DNA from: Closterium sp. NIES-65
Taxonomy: Eukaryota; Streptophyta; Zygnematophyceae; Desmidiales; Closteriaceae
Assembly (NCBI GenBank): GCA_948144175.1
Contig: CANXME010002590.1
Coordinates: 1,266,501-1,330,500, forward strand
DNA length: 64,000 bases
Reading direction: 5' to 3'
Shown: positions 7,930-17,152 of the stretch, in pieces
Numbering within the stretch: the first letter of the stretch is position 1
Layout of the letters: each line of letters begins with the position of its first letter
Program-made: the position numbers and the translations under genes
The notes under the pieces: model-generated
What the model was told of the DNA's origin: nothing
Database searches by the model: none
The model's input: the letters and a program-made list of their open reading frames with translations, nothing else

Positions 7930-10900
7930 TCAAGAAGTGAGCAAGTGAGGCAAGACAGACACAAGACCCAGCTGCGTGCAGCAACGCTGATGATCACAAG
8001 GCGCAAGTGCCTTGGTGAACACATCAGCAGTGTTGGCCTCAGAGGCCACATACGCAAGTCGCAACTGTCCACGCTGCTGTAGCTCACGAGCAAGAAAGTA
8101 GCGGAGAGCAATGTGCTTTGTCCTGTGCTCCAGTCTCTGCTCTCGACACAAGGCCAGCATGGCCTTGTTGTCTACGTACAGGACTGGAGGAGAACGAGGC
8201 TGCTCTCCAAGGTCGGTCAGCAGGTAGGTGAGCCAGCGTAACTCCTGTGCAGCCATAGCCCCAGCGTAGATCTCAGCCTCACAACTGGAGCCGAGAACAC
8301 AAGACGAGCGGGTAGCGCGCCACGAGACAGAGACGGAACCAAGGCTGAAGGTGTAACCCTGTGACGACCGCTGCGTAGCCTGGTCGTCAGCCCAAGAAGC
8401 GTCTGCGTGCCCAGTGAGGACCACTGGACTGCGCCCTCCAAGCACTAGCCCCATGCCTGACGTACTGCACAAGTAGCGCAACACCCTCTTCGCTGCAGCC
8501 ATGTGCTCTGGTCGGTGTCTCCCAGGAGCAACATAGCGTGCGAGAATGCTAAGAGGGTATGCAAGGTCAGGTCGAGTGCAGGTCATCAGGTACATGAGGC
8601 AGCCAACAAGCTCTGCATACGGGCCACTCGACTCTACGGACTCATCCGAAGGCAGAGCTGAGAGCGAGTGGCGAGTAGGCAGAGGAGTGGCCTGAGGCGA
8701 GGAGTACGTGAAGCCGAAGCGCTGAAGGACCTGCTGCACCATGTGTGACTGAGTCAGGGTAATGGTGCGGCGTGCTCTGTCCCGGGTGATCTGCAAGCCA
8801 AGGTAGCTGCGCAGTTCACCCAGGTCAGTGCACGTGTGTCTCTTCTGCAGCTCTGACTTCATGTAGGCGAGTCCAGCAGTGTCAGCTGTGGCAAAGACCA
8901 AGTCGTCGACGTACACGAGGATGTAGAACGGCGGCAGAGAGGTGTCGGTGCGCAGAAACAGCGACGGGTCGGCAGTAGACGGAGCAAACCCAAGTGCCGC
9001 GAGCGTAGTCCTCAGTGTGTCGTGCCACTCACGTGGCGCCTGGCGGAGACCGTAGACTGGACGCCGGAGACTCCACTGGGTACCAGGAGGGAAAGACCCA
9101 GTGAAGCCAGGTGGGCGGCGCAGCCAGATCTCCTCGTGCAGACTGCCCTGCAAGAAAGCTGTGCTGAAGTCGAGAGAGTGCAGCTCGTAGTCACGGTGAG
9201 CAGCAACGTGCAGCAGAACCCGAAGAGTGGTCATCTTCGGGGTGGGGGAGAAGGTCTGAAAGTAGTCAACCCCCTGCCGCTGACTGAAGCCACGAGCCAC
9301 GTAACGCGCCTTGAAGACAGGCGGAGAACCCGGCGGCCGCTTCACCCTGAAAATCCACATGCCACTGACGATGTTCGCCCCAGGAGGGGGGACATCGTCG
9401 ACGTAGGTGCCTGTGGACTTCCAGGAAGCCATCTCTGCGTCCATAGCTGCCTGCCACTGAGAGGAGTAGGGACCCTCTATCGCCTCCGCGTAAGAGCGCG
9501 GAGTCGGGATGTCTGGTGCATCCGGGTCTCCCTCAGGGGCTAGCAGTACAGACGCGAGATGGAGTGAAGCGGCGGCCAGACACTGGAACTCCTCCTGCCT
9601 GTCCTCAAGGACGTCCGTGCCGAGGGCACACTCACCCCCGACGGAAGGAGGACAGGCAGACTCAGACTCAGCGACAAGACTGGCAGCGTAGTCTAGACGA
9701 CAGCGCGCAGCAAAGTCGACAAGCTCAGTGACAAGGGCAGACGCAGCAGACGACTCGAAGGAAGGGTCAGTGACAGCAGTAGCAAGGAGACGCGTGACAG
9801 TAGGACTGGCAGCACGAAGATAGTCCGACTCCGGGTCGGCAAGAGCAGGAAGAGAGGAAGCAGGAGGAGAAGGCAAAGGGGCACGCAGAGGAGCAGTGGA
9901 CGGACGCAGAGACATCCGGTGCGTGCTAGGGACAGGAGGAGGACGCTGACGCGAACCGCGACCACTAGCGCGCTCTGGACGAACAGGCGACGCAGGACGA
10001 GACGCAGGCTCACGACGCTCAGTAAGACCTCCAGTCGGACCAGCGTAGGGAGAAGGAGCAGGCAAAGGGGAGGCAGGCTGTAGCTGTGGCTGTGACCGGA
10101 CAGGCTGCGGACCCTCTAAGGGAGGAGGAGAAAGTGGAAGACCAAGAACCTGCTGCAGGAGCGGAACGAAGTACGGTCGGGGCCGCGCGGCGACTCCAGA
10201 AACAGCAGGAACAGCACCAGCACTCTCGGCAGGAGCACCCACTCCAGTAGCACCTCCAGCAGCACCACCAGAAGCTCCATAACCTCCAGCAGCAGCACCA
10301 GGAGCACTGTCAGTCGGACCGCCAGCACCAGGCTCAGCGCCAACACCCTCAGCAACACCAGCTCCAGGAGAACTCGCAGACCCAACAGCTCCAGCACCCA
10401 CAGGACGAGCACCGCCGGGACGCGCGGCAGCAGTGCCCTCTGCAGCCGAAGAACCACCAGCACTAGCAGCACGCCTCCAGCGCCTGGCAAACCACTCACG
10501 CAGCTCCTGTGGGGAGAGTGGCTCCCGGCGAGACGAAGCACCCCCAGGCTCAGCACCCCCAGGCACAGCAGTCCCAGGCACAGCACCCCCAGGCACAGCA
10601 CCTCCAGGCTCAGCACCCCCAGGCTCAGCACCCCCAGGCTCAGCACCCCCAGACTCAGCACCCCCAGACTCCGCACCCCCAGACTCCGCACCCCCAGGCT
10701 CAGCACCCCCAGACTCCGCACCCCCAGGCTCAGCACCCCCAGACTCTGCACCCCCAGGCTCAGCTCCCGCAGCAGCACCAGAGTCACCAGTGACCTCGAC
10801 AGGCTCGACCGCGTCTACCTGGGACACACCTGACGGGGCAGGACCCTGAGGGGGGAGGGGGTCTACCGGGGGGGGACCTGGTACCAGGAAAAGCGGGGGC

Positions 10901-12392
10901 GGGGGGAGGGACGGAGTGCGGTAGGGGAAGAGGCGGTAGTAGGGTACCGACTCGTCGAACGTGACGTCCTGGGAGGACAGAACACGTCGAGAGGTGGGGT
11001 GGTAGAACTGCCACCCAGGGGCGTCGGGGGGGAACCCCAGGAAGACGCAGGGAGCAGCGCGAGGGGACAGCTTGTCCGCAGACAAGTCGCGGACAAACGC
11101 CCGAGATCCCCAGACCCGGAACGCCGACGCATCGCCAACCTTCCCCGTCCACAGCAGGGCTGGGGAGGTCTCCGGCCTGGAGACCCTGGGGTGGAGGTTG
11201 ATCTGATGCGCTGCGTACCTGACCGCAAACGGCCACAGAAAATGGGGGGCAGCCGCATGCATCATGGACGTACGGGCGACGTCCATGACCATGCCAATGC
11301 GGCGCTCAGCAATCCCATTTTGCTGTGGGGAGTCCGGAAGCGTGAAGGACTGGCGGATGCCTCGCGCTCGACAATAGGCACGAAGAAGGCCAGAGGAGAA
11401 CTCTCCGCCTCTGTCAGAGTGCAGACGCAACACAGGAAAGTCGGAGCCAAAGCTCTGCCTGAGCTGAAGACGAGCTGCGCGGATCCAGTCGATCAGCACC
11501 TCAGTAACCTCACCCTTGCTGCGCAAGGGGAAGACTGTGGTGTAACGCGAGTAGTCGTCAACAACGAGCAGGAAGTAGCGCTCCTGACCCTGTCCAAGGA
11601 CGCGGGCCGGGCCCCACACGTCCATGTGAAGTGTCTGCAGCGGGGCCTCTGTCGGAGGAAACTGGGAGGAGTGAGGGGCAGCACGCTGGCGCCCCTCGAC
11701 ACAGGGGACACAGGCAGGGCCAGGGCCCTGAGGAAGGGGAGGTAGGGACCGGGGGAGACCAGACACAAGAAGACGGGAGGCCATGCCTCTGAGCCGAAGC
11801 AGAGAGGGGTGGCCAAGGCGGTGGTGCCAGAGGAGGGTCTCGTGAGACAGACGACGACACGAACAGGGGGAAGACTCAGGACCAGACCTGGACGCTGCTG
11901 CAAACACCTGACCAGACGAAGGGACCGTACCAGACTCAGTACCTGGAGGAGAAGCAGTGGTCAGTGTGTACAGGCTCGATCCTGGCCGACGTGTAAACGT
12001 AGCCAGGTGGCGTCCCGTGCTAGCCTCCGTGCAGTGGGTCACCCGCTGACGAGCAGGAGTGAACTGGTGGACACCCGCATCCTGTAGGTCAGCACCACTC
12101 ACCAGGTTCGTCGAGAACGAGGGGAGGTAGAGACCAGACAGGGTGCCAGAGGGGGCCGCCGGACACGGAAGTACCGTGGAGAAGCGAGACAGGACAGGCC
12201 CCCTAGAGGGGTCAGCCAGGGACACCGCAACCGGCCGACTCAGCGGCGTGAGAGTAGTGCGGTCCCGAAAGAAGGAGCGAGACGCTCCAGAGTCAAGTGT
12301 GAAGGTGTGAGAGGCCGAAGCCGACACAGTACCTGAGAGGGCAGACTCACCAGTACCTGAGAGCTCAGACGCACTGGCACCTAGAGCAGCAG
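7930..12392 (-). CDS. pol: Element A pol polyprotein (PR-IN-RT-RNase H)
   Basis: About 1490 open codons. In order: protease active site FTLDSGASRSFF; the GAG-pre-integrase zinc site (HHRLGHPS and CVPC); integrase with VVDDYSRYTT, LHSDRGGEF and NGIAERR (the D, D, E triad); a long Gly/Ala/Pro-Glu linker with GGAEP/GGAES pentapeptides; RT with KARYVARGFSQ, LDFSTAFLQG and the catalytic YVDDLVFA; RNase H with GHADASWADD, SSCEAEIYAG and YVDNKAMLAL; and the C-terminal KHIALRYFL and NTADVFTKAL. It looks fully functional from the protease on. The frame differs from gag by one base because of an extra T at about 12393 (plus strand); related element L has no extra base there. Confidence 0.95.
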
Positions 12393-12393
12393 T

Positions 12394-12762
12394 CCTCACT
12401 AGTACCTGACGCAGCAGTACCAATGCCCGGGTCGGGCGGGAAACACCGGTAACAGTCATCCTCATCACTACCAGTCACAACATACATAGCAGAAAGAATA
12501 GCATCAAAGTCAAGATCATAAATGGCTACACCAGCCCTAGACAGCTCCCCCCAGCGGGGGATCTCAGCGGCCTCCGGAAACTGCTGACGCCAGGCGTCGG
12601 TCAGGCGGCCAAAGCAGCGGCGGGCCGTGTGGGTGCCTCCACACCTCTCCCCCGCACGGTCGCCGGTGCGAAGAACGTAGGGGCAGGGACCAAACGCACC
12701 ACCACGCTGACGCTGCAAGTACCACTCACGGAGCTGCTGAGGGGCGGGGACAGTGCGAGAGC

Positions 12763-12805
<43 letters not shown>

Positions 12806-13882
12806 CTGCTGCTGCTGGCGCTGACCACCCCCAGAGCTGCTGCGCTGGGACGAGACACTCCGACCCCCGCCGCCACCGCCACTCCCGCCTCCACCACCGC
12901 CCCCGTCTCCACCGCCACCGCCCCCACTGGTACCCTCGCCCCCGCCTCCTCCGCCACCGCCCCCGCCGCCACCTCCTCCTCCACCGCCTCCACCAGTACC
13001 TCCACTCCCGCCACCACCTCCACCGCCACCCCCACTCCCCCCGCCACCCCCACCTCCTCCGCCACTGCCCCCTCTAGCTCCACCCGCTCCCTTGCCCCCC
13101 TTGCCCTTGCCAGAGCGGCGTCTACCGCTGGGGGCAGACGCCGCACCGACCGACTCAAAACCAGCGAGGTTGGCCGCAGCGGCAGAGGCGACAGAGGGCA
13201 GCAGGGGGGAAGGAGAACACCCCTCAAAGATGGGGGTGCGAGGGTCACCCCGAGAGGCCCCTACAGCGACTATGCTCTTCTCAGCCGCTAGCAAGGACTC
13301 CTCAAGGAGGTCGACAGTGAGGGTGGTGGGACAGACAGAGAGAAACTGGTCCCTAACGACACGGAGGGACTCAGGGAGACGGGTGACAAGAAAGTAGAGA
13401 GTGATGTACATGGGAGGAGGGTTGGCGGCGCGGAACTCAGCAGGAAGGGCAGCGCGGTAGCGAGCGTCACTAGCGCGGAGGTGGGTAATGAGGTCAGCGA
13501 CAGTGGGAAAGGCAGCGAGGTCAGGGAAGAGAAAAGGTAGCATGAGGCGGCTCAGCGTAGCGGAGGAAGGGGAGGAGTAGCGTGCAGCTACAGCGTCGTA
13601 CAAGGCCTGAGCGGTCATGCACTGACTAAAGTGAGCACGCTCGGAGGAAGGGAGGTGGCGACGCACAGCAAGACGTGCAGCAGCATCGCGGGTCGCCCAC
13701 TTGGAGCGAACGGCGGAATCAGCATCAGGAGGAGGGGCAGGGACAGCGCCAGAGACAAAGTCAAAGAGAGAGACCTCATCGACCGCATCACACAGTAAGT
13801 ACAGCTGCAGGTCCTCAATCCAGACTGCAAAGTCAATGGCTCTACCCTCAGCGTCAAAAGCTAGGACATTGGGGGTGGCCAT
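12394..13882 (-). CDS. gag: Element A Gag with zinc knuckle
   Basis: The start is set at ATG 13880-13882 (MATPNVLAFDAEG), because the homologous Gags of L and C begin at the same MATPSVL. The upstream in-frame start adds seven unrelated residues. It carries a Copia-type capsid region (SEVSLF..., RAHFSQCMTAQALYDAV, RLMLPFLFPDL, MYITLYFLVTRLP), then a poly-Gly/poly-Gln stretch of about 110 residues and a zinc-binding motif C-x13-C-x3-H-x4-C (GPCPYVL...GERCGGTHTARRC), and ends near YRCFPPDPGIG, where the +1 base shifts it out of frame and it stops at 12365. Confidence 0.9.
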
Positions 13883-14975
13883 GACAGCAGCTGACAGTCT
13901 CACCGGGCAGGAAGAGTCGGGTAGGTCAGCGGCGCAGGTACACAGCCCAGGAGCAGCAGTAGCCCGACAGGAGCAGGAGAGCAGCTCCTCTGGCGGCTCG
14001 GGCAGCTCGGGCGGCTCGGGCGGCTCGGGCGGCTCGGGCGGCGCGGGCGGCTCGGGCGGCTAGGGCGGCTCGGGCGGCTCGGGTGGCTAGGGCGGCGCGG
14101 GCGGCCCGGGCGGCTCGGGCGGCTCAGGCGGCTCGGGCGGCGGCACGGGCGGCTGGGGCAGCTCGGTGGCGGCTCACGGGCGGCTGGGACGGCGCGCGGG
14201 GAGCTCACGGGCGGCTGGGCGGGCGGCCAGGGCGGCTCACGGGCGGCGGCGTCGGCGGCTCACGGGCGACGGCGGCTCACGGGCGGCGGCGGCGGCGTCG
14301 GCGGCTCACGGGCGGCGGCGGCGGCGACGGCGGCTCACGGGCGACGGCAGCGGCAGCAGCGTCGGCGGCTCACGGGCGGCGTCGGCGGCGTCGGCGGCTC
14401 ACGGGTGGCGGCTGCGGCGTCGGCTGCTCACGGGCGGCGTCGGCAGCTCACGGGCGGGCTGAAGGCCCACGGGTGGGCGGTTCGCGGGCAGCGCCGGCTC
14501 ACGGGCGGGCGGCGTGACGGGCGGGCGGCGGGACGGGCGGCGGCGTCACGGGGGGGGGGGGGCGACGGGACGGGCGGCGGCGTCACGGGCGGCGGCGTCA
14601 CGGGCGGCGGTTCACGGGCGGCTGCGTCACAGGCGGCGCTCACGGGCGGCTGCTAAAGGGTGGCGACGGGCGGCGGCTCACGGGCGGCGCTACAGGCGAC
14701 GGCTCACGGGGGGCGCTACGGGCGGCCGCACGGGCGGCGCTAACGGGCGGCCGCACGGGCGGCGCTACGGGCTGCGCAAAGGGCGGCGCGAACGGGCAGC
14801 CGCACGGGCGGCGCTAACGGGCGGCGCTAACGGGCGGCGCGAACGGGCGGCTCGAAAGGGCGGGCGCTAGGGCGGGCGCTAGGGCGGGCACTAGGGCGGG
14901 CGCCAGGGCAGAAAAAAAAGTTCTAGGTGGTGGGCCCGAAGCACAGTTCCCACAGGGGAACCTGCTCTGATTCCA
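13883..14975 (-). repeat. Element A leader: GC-rich tandem arrays
   Basis: The leader between primer site and gag is made of short degenerate repeats: cggctcggg (13985-14150), then gcggctcacgggcggcg variants (14160-14700), then gcggcgctaacgg (14690-14870). Both strands are open for long stretches only because of base bias. The part next to the LTR keeps a GTTCCC/GGGAAC hairpin (14946-14961) that is also present in D. Confidence 0.85.
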
Positions 14976-15109
14976 TGTCAAGAAGTGAACGAGAGAATGT
15001 GTGAACTATGAACGAAGTGAGTACAAATAGGAAACCCTAGCTGGGTTGTACCCCCTATGGGATACCCCACTATAGCCTACACAAATAAGTAAGCTATAAT
15101 GTTCTGACA
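14976..15109 (-). repeat. Element A 5' LTR (134 bp)
   Basis: Identical to 7582-7715, with TG...CA ends. The primer site follows on the minus strand at 14975-14961. Confidence 0.95.
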
Positions 15110-15114
15110 GCAGC

Positions 15115-16116
15115 AACCTTCCTGTCATCCTCCTCCTTCTTTTTCTCCTTCAGGTGAGTCTCAGCGACAGCAGCTTCAAGGTAAAACTGCGACATCGTCT
15201 CCGTGAACTCTTTCAGGATCCGGTTCTTGAAGAAATTTAGCTTGTCGACGAGTTTGGTATTCTTGGAACCGAGATCAGGGTTCTTCGTCAGATTGATGAA
15301 ATTAGTCAGGTTGTTTTGGAGCTTCGAAACAGCGTAAGCGTCATTAAGAGCACGGTCAGCTGACTTCTTTTTCATACTGATCATAACATCTTGAGCTTGA
15401 TGACAGTATGCTTCGCAGGCATCAACAAGGCCCTTATCGGCTTCTTGCTTCATCTCTTCTTTGTTGCAGACAAAAGAGAAAAGCTTGATACGAATACTAT
15501 GCGGAATGATTCCGTTCTTCTTCTGCTCGGCCATAAAATGATATTGCTGCATCTGGGCCCGGTATTTCAGAAAATGCTTCTTAAAATCCGCAGCAGCTTG
15601 AAATTTAAAAACGTTGAGGCAAGAAGGTGTAGCCTGCTTTTCGAGAAAAGCGTCAGATACGTCTCCAAGGAAATCAAATGAATCAGTCATGACGACATCG
15701 TTAATGTTGTCGTTGCCCAGGGTCACAGTGACGTTGGCTTCGTCAACCAAAGTCGCAGCTTCAACCGGGTTCGGAGCATCAACACGCTTCGTCATCGGTT
15801 GAGAAGCCATAGTGTGTACTTGGACAGTCACATCAGGAAGTTCTGCAGACTCGCAGATACGTTTCTTGCTAGGATGAACTGGAGTCGAAAGGATTGGGTC
15901 CTCCCGGTCAGTAACGACAACTTGATGTCCCCCTCTGGCGAAAGACTGCCTCTTTGTAGGTTGTCGAGTCGCCTCGGGAATTGATTCCTTGGAGGAATTT
16001 TGAAATTTAGGAGTAGACCGGGTCGTAGCCCGGGTTGCTTGAAACTCGAAACTGGCCTTCGCAGTGTTTTGTGTCGTCAGACCCAAGGAACACCACTTAT
16101 TGGTGGTGGTAGACAT
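15115..16116 (-). pseudogene. ORF1 of the Penelope-like element, 5' part
   Basis: 334 codons from ATG 16114-16116 up to the element A insertion; the reading frame then runs six codons into A and stops. The protein starts MSTTTNKWCSLG, has Ser/Thr/Gln-rich and bipartite basic stretches (PSKKRICES), then a mostly helical second half with many charged residues (KNPDLGSKNTKLVDKLNFFK, KEKKKEEDDRK), possibly a coiled coil. I recognise no known domain. Its position upstream of the RT and its basic C-terminus suggest an RNA-binding, Gag-like role (inference). Confidence 0.6.
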
Positions 16117-16310
16117 TGCGTGGCTGTAGATTCGGAGTTGTCAGCAGCTTGTTAAGAAAATGAAACAGGCTTGTAAAAACCTGTGTTTGTTTGTAGAAAA
16201 AACTTGTGAAAAAATCCGTGGTAACTAGTTTCGGCGTAGAAGCCTTCGTCAGACCACAAGAAAGCAAATGAGACCTCGAGGCTTATATAATGCCCTCAAG
16301 GGGATCCCGC
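16117..16310 (-). promoter_or_regulatory. 5' untranslated/promoter region of the Penelope-like element
   Basis: Minus-strand TTATATAAGC at 16281-16290 is a good TATA box. It lies about 25-30 bp upstream of the hammerhead-like motif (16257-16218), and ORF1 starts about 100 bp further on. The spacing fits transcription starting just before the ribozyme; no start site is proven. Confidence 0.55.
16218..16257 (-). ncRNA. Candidate hammerhead self-cleaving ribozyme
   Basis: In minus-strand order: GTGGT (stem I 5'), CTGACGA (core box, CUGANGA), AGGC-TTCTAC-GCC (stem II, three G/C pairs plus one unpaired A), GAAA (core box), the palindrome ACTAGT as a minimal stem III, T (position 17), then ACCAC, which pairs perfectly with GTGGT. 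Predicted cleavage is after the T at 16223. A very short palindromic stem III and a place in the terminal-repeat region are both known features of Penelope-element hammerheads. The extra A before stem II is a deviation. No activity is shown. Confidence 0.6.
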
Positions 16311-16433
16311 TCGCTATTGAGCTCGCAGGGAAACCCAAGTCTCAGCAAAAAGTTCTACAGTAACAGAATTACACTACGCTAGCACTTACGAGCAGAAACT
16401 AAAAAGCTTCCAACCCTTTTTGGCAATTTCCAA
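16311..16433 (-). repeat. Terminal direct repeat (pseudo-LTR), upstream copy
   Basis: Copy of 5371-5493. It contains the last codons of ORF2 and so looks like the remnant of a head-to-tail upstream unit, truncated at 16433. Confidence 0.85.
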
Positions 16434-16480
16434 GCCAGAATAGCTCGCCTCCCTGTAAACACATCGCGTGACATTGTATC

Positions 16481-16532
16481 CAGGTGTGTTTTGAGTCGAC
16501 TCAAAACACACCTGTTTTGAGTCGACTCAAAA
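16481..16532. repeat. Perfect 34-bp palindrome plus an 18-bp palindrome at a duplication breakpoint
   Basis: 16481-16514 is a perfect 34-bp inverted repeat centred on gtcgac; 16515-16532 is ttttgagtcgactcaaaa, the same core again. The second copy of the host-gene segment begins at the next base (16533). A 16-bp version of the core (tttgagtcgactcaaa) also occurs inside both 378-aa genes (near 4174 and 26200). Confidence 0.9.
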
Positions 16533-16795
16533 CGCTCCCACCACCAAAGACCCGCCCATCCAAATCGTTCCCCCTCGGGAATTCTCTGTTGCTCAAACCT
16601 CTGAGGATGGCAGTTTGGGGTTCGGAGGAGAGGGAGCAGCAGGAGGGTTTGCAGGAGGGTTCCAGTCTTCTGCTGCAGCAGCGGCAGCAGCAGCAGCAGC
16701 ACCAACCTGGTCCCTTGCTACTGCTGCTGCAGGAGGGAGCTGGACCGCACCTAATTCCCTCACACAAGACGATGCTCTGTTCTCACACCCCCCAC
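16533..16795 (+). pseudogene. Duplicated fragment of the host-gene last exon (left part)
   Basis: Matches 2138-2400 with about six substitutions. It lacks the upstream exons and is cut by element B after CCCAC. The sequence resumes at 24436 with the next base of the original exon. It cannot be a functional gene. Confidence 0.9.
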
Positions 16796-16945
16796 TCTTA
16801 AACTAGGCTAGGAGAGAAGTATCGAAAGTGTGTTTCGAGTGGTGAGAGGCAAGGGATACAAGTGTCGACCTAAAGTGTTGTACCCTTTAGAGGGCAACTC
16901 ACTGTAGCCTAGACTAACAATATAAAGAATATATAACATTTGACA
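16796..16945 (-). repeat. Element B 3' LTR (150 bp)
   Basis: Identical to 24281-24430. Preceded on the minus strand by the purine tract CTATGGGGGTG. Confidence 0.95.
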
Positions 16946-17152
16946 CACCCCCATAGGCTAAGTGAGGGGCATCAAAGCAAGCAAGGTGAGCACACGGTCA
17001 CAAGACCAGTCAACGCAAGAAACAAGGCAAGCTCAGGGTGGATCTCAAGGATACCACACAAATTCCGAGCACATGCAAGTGGCCACAAGGCAAGTTCAAG
17101 AGTTCACTAGAATATAAATAGGAAACACAAACAAGCAGAGCAAGCAACAGGA

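Larger units (their letters stand above)
7582..15109 (-). mobile_element. Copia element A, complete, 7528 bp
   Basis: It has two 134-bp LTRs (7582-7715 and 14976-15109), identical base for base, beginning TG and ending CA, with the TSD GCAGC on each side. Read on the minus strand, the 5' LTR is followed at once by TGGAATCAGAGCAGG, a primer site close to the initiator-Met tRNA type, and the 3' LTR is preceded by the purine tract CCTATGGGGGTG. Gag and pol follow the Copia order (PR, IN, RT, RNase H). Identical LTRs mean very recent insertion. The only clear coding lesion is a one-base insertion near 12393. It sits inside ORF1 of the Penelope-like element. Confidence 0.96.
5371..16433 (-). mobile_element. 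Penelope-like retroelement, split by Copia element A
   Basis: About 3.5 kb of element remains after removing A (7582-15109 plus one 5-bp target copy). In element order it has a terminal repeat (16433-16311), a TATA box and hammerhead-like motif, ORF1 (16116-15115 joined to 7581-7132), ORF2 reverse transcriptase (about 7130-5459), and the second terminal repeat (5493-5371). RT motifs KPADK, GRPI and the late LRxRGYP are those of Penelope-type RTs rather than LTR or LINE RTs. The repeat carries the end of ORF2, as expected if the left repeat is what remains of a tandem upstream unit (pseudo-LTR). No GIY-YIG endonuclease was seen. The element is dead: its RT core is replaced by a GC-rich array and ORF1 is interrupted. 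Confidence 0.7.

Noticed and set aside
13985-14880. Regular GC-rich repeats as a possible CRISPR array
   Set aside because: Units are directly adjacent, degenerate and without unique spacers; there are no cas genes and the context is eukaryotic. They are minisatellites in a retrotransposon leader.
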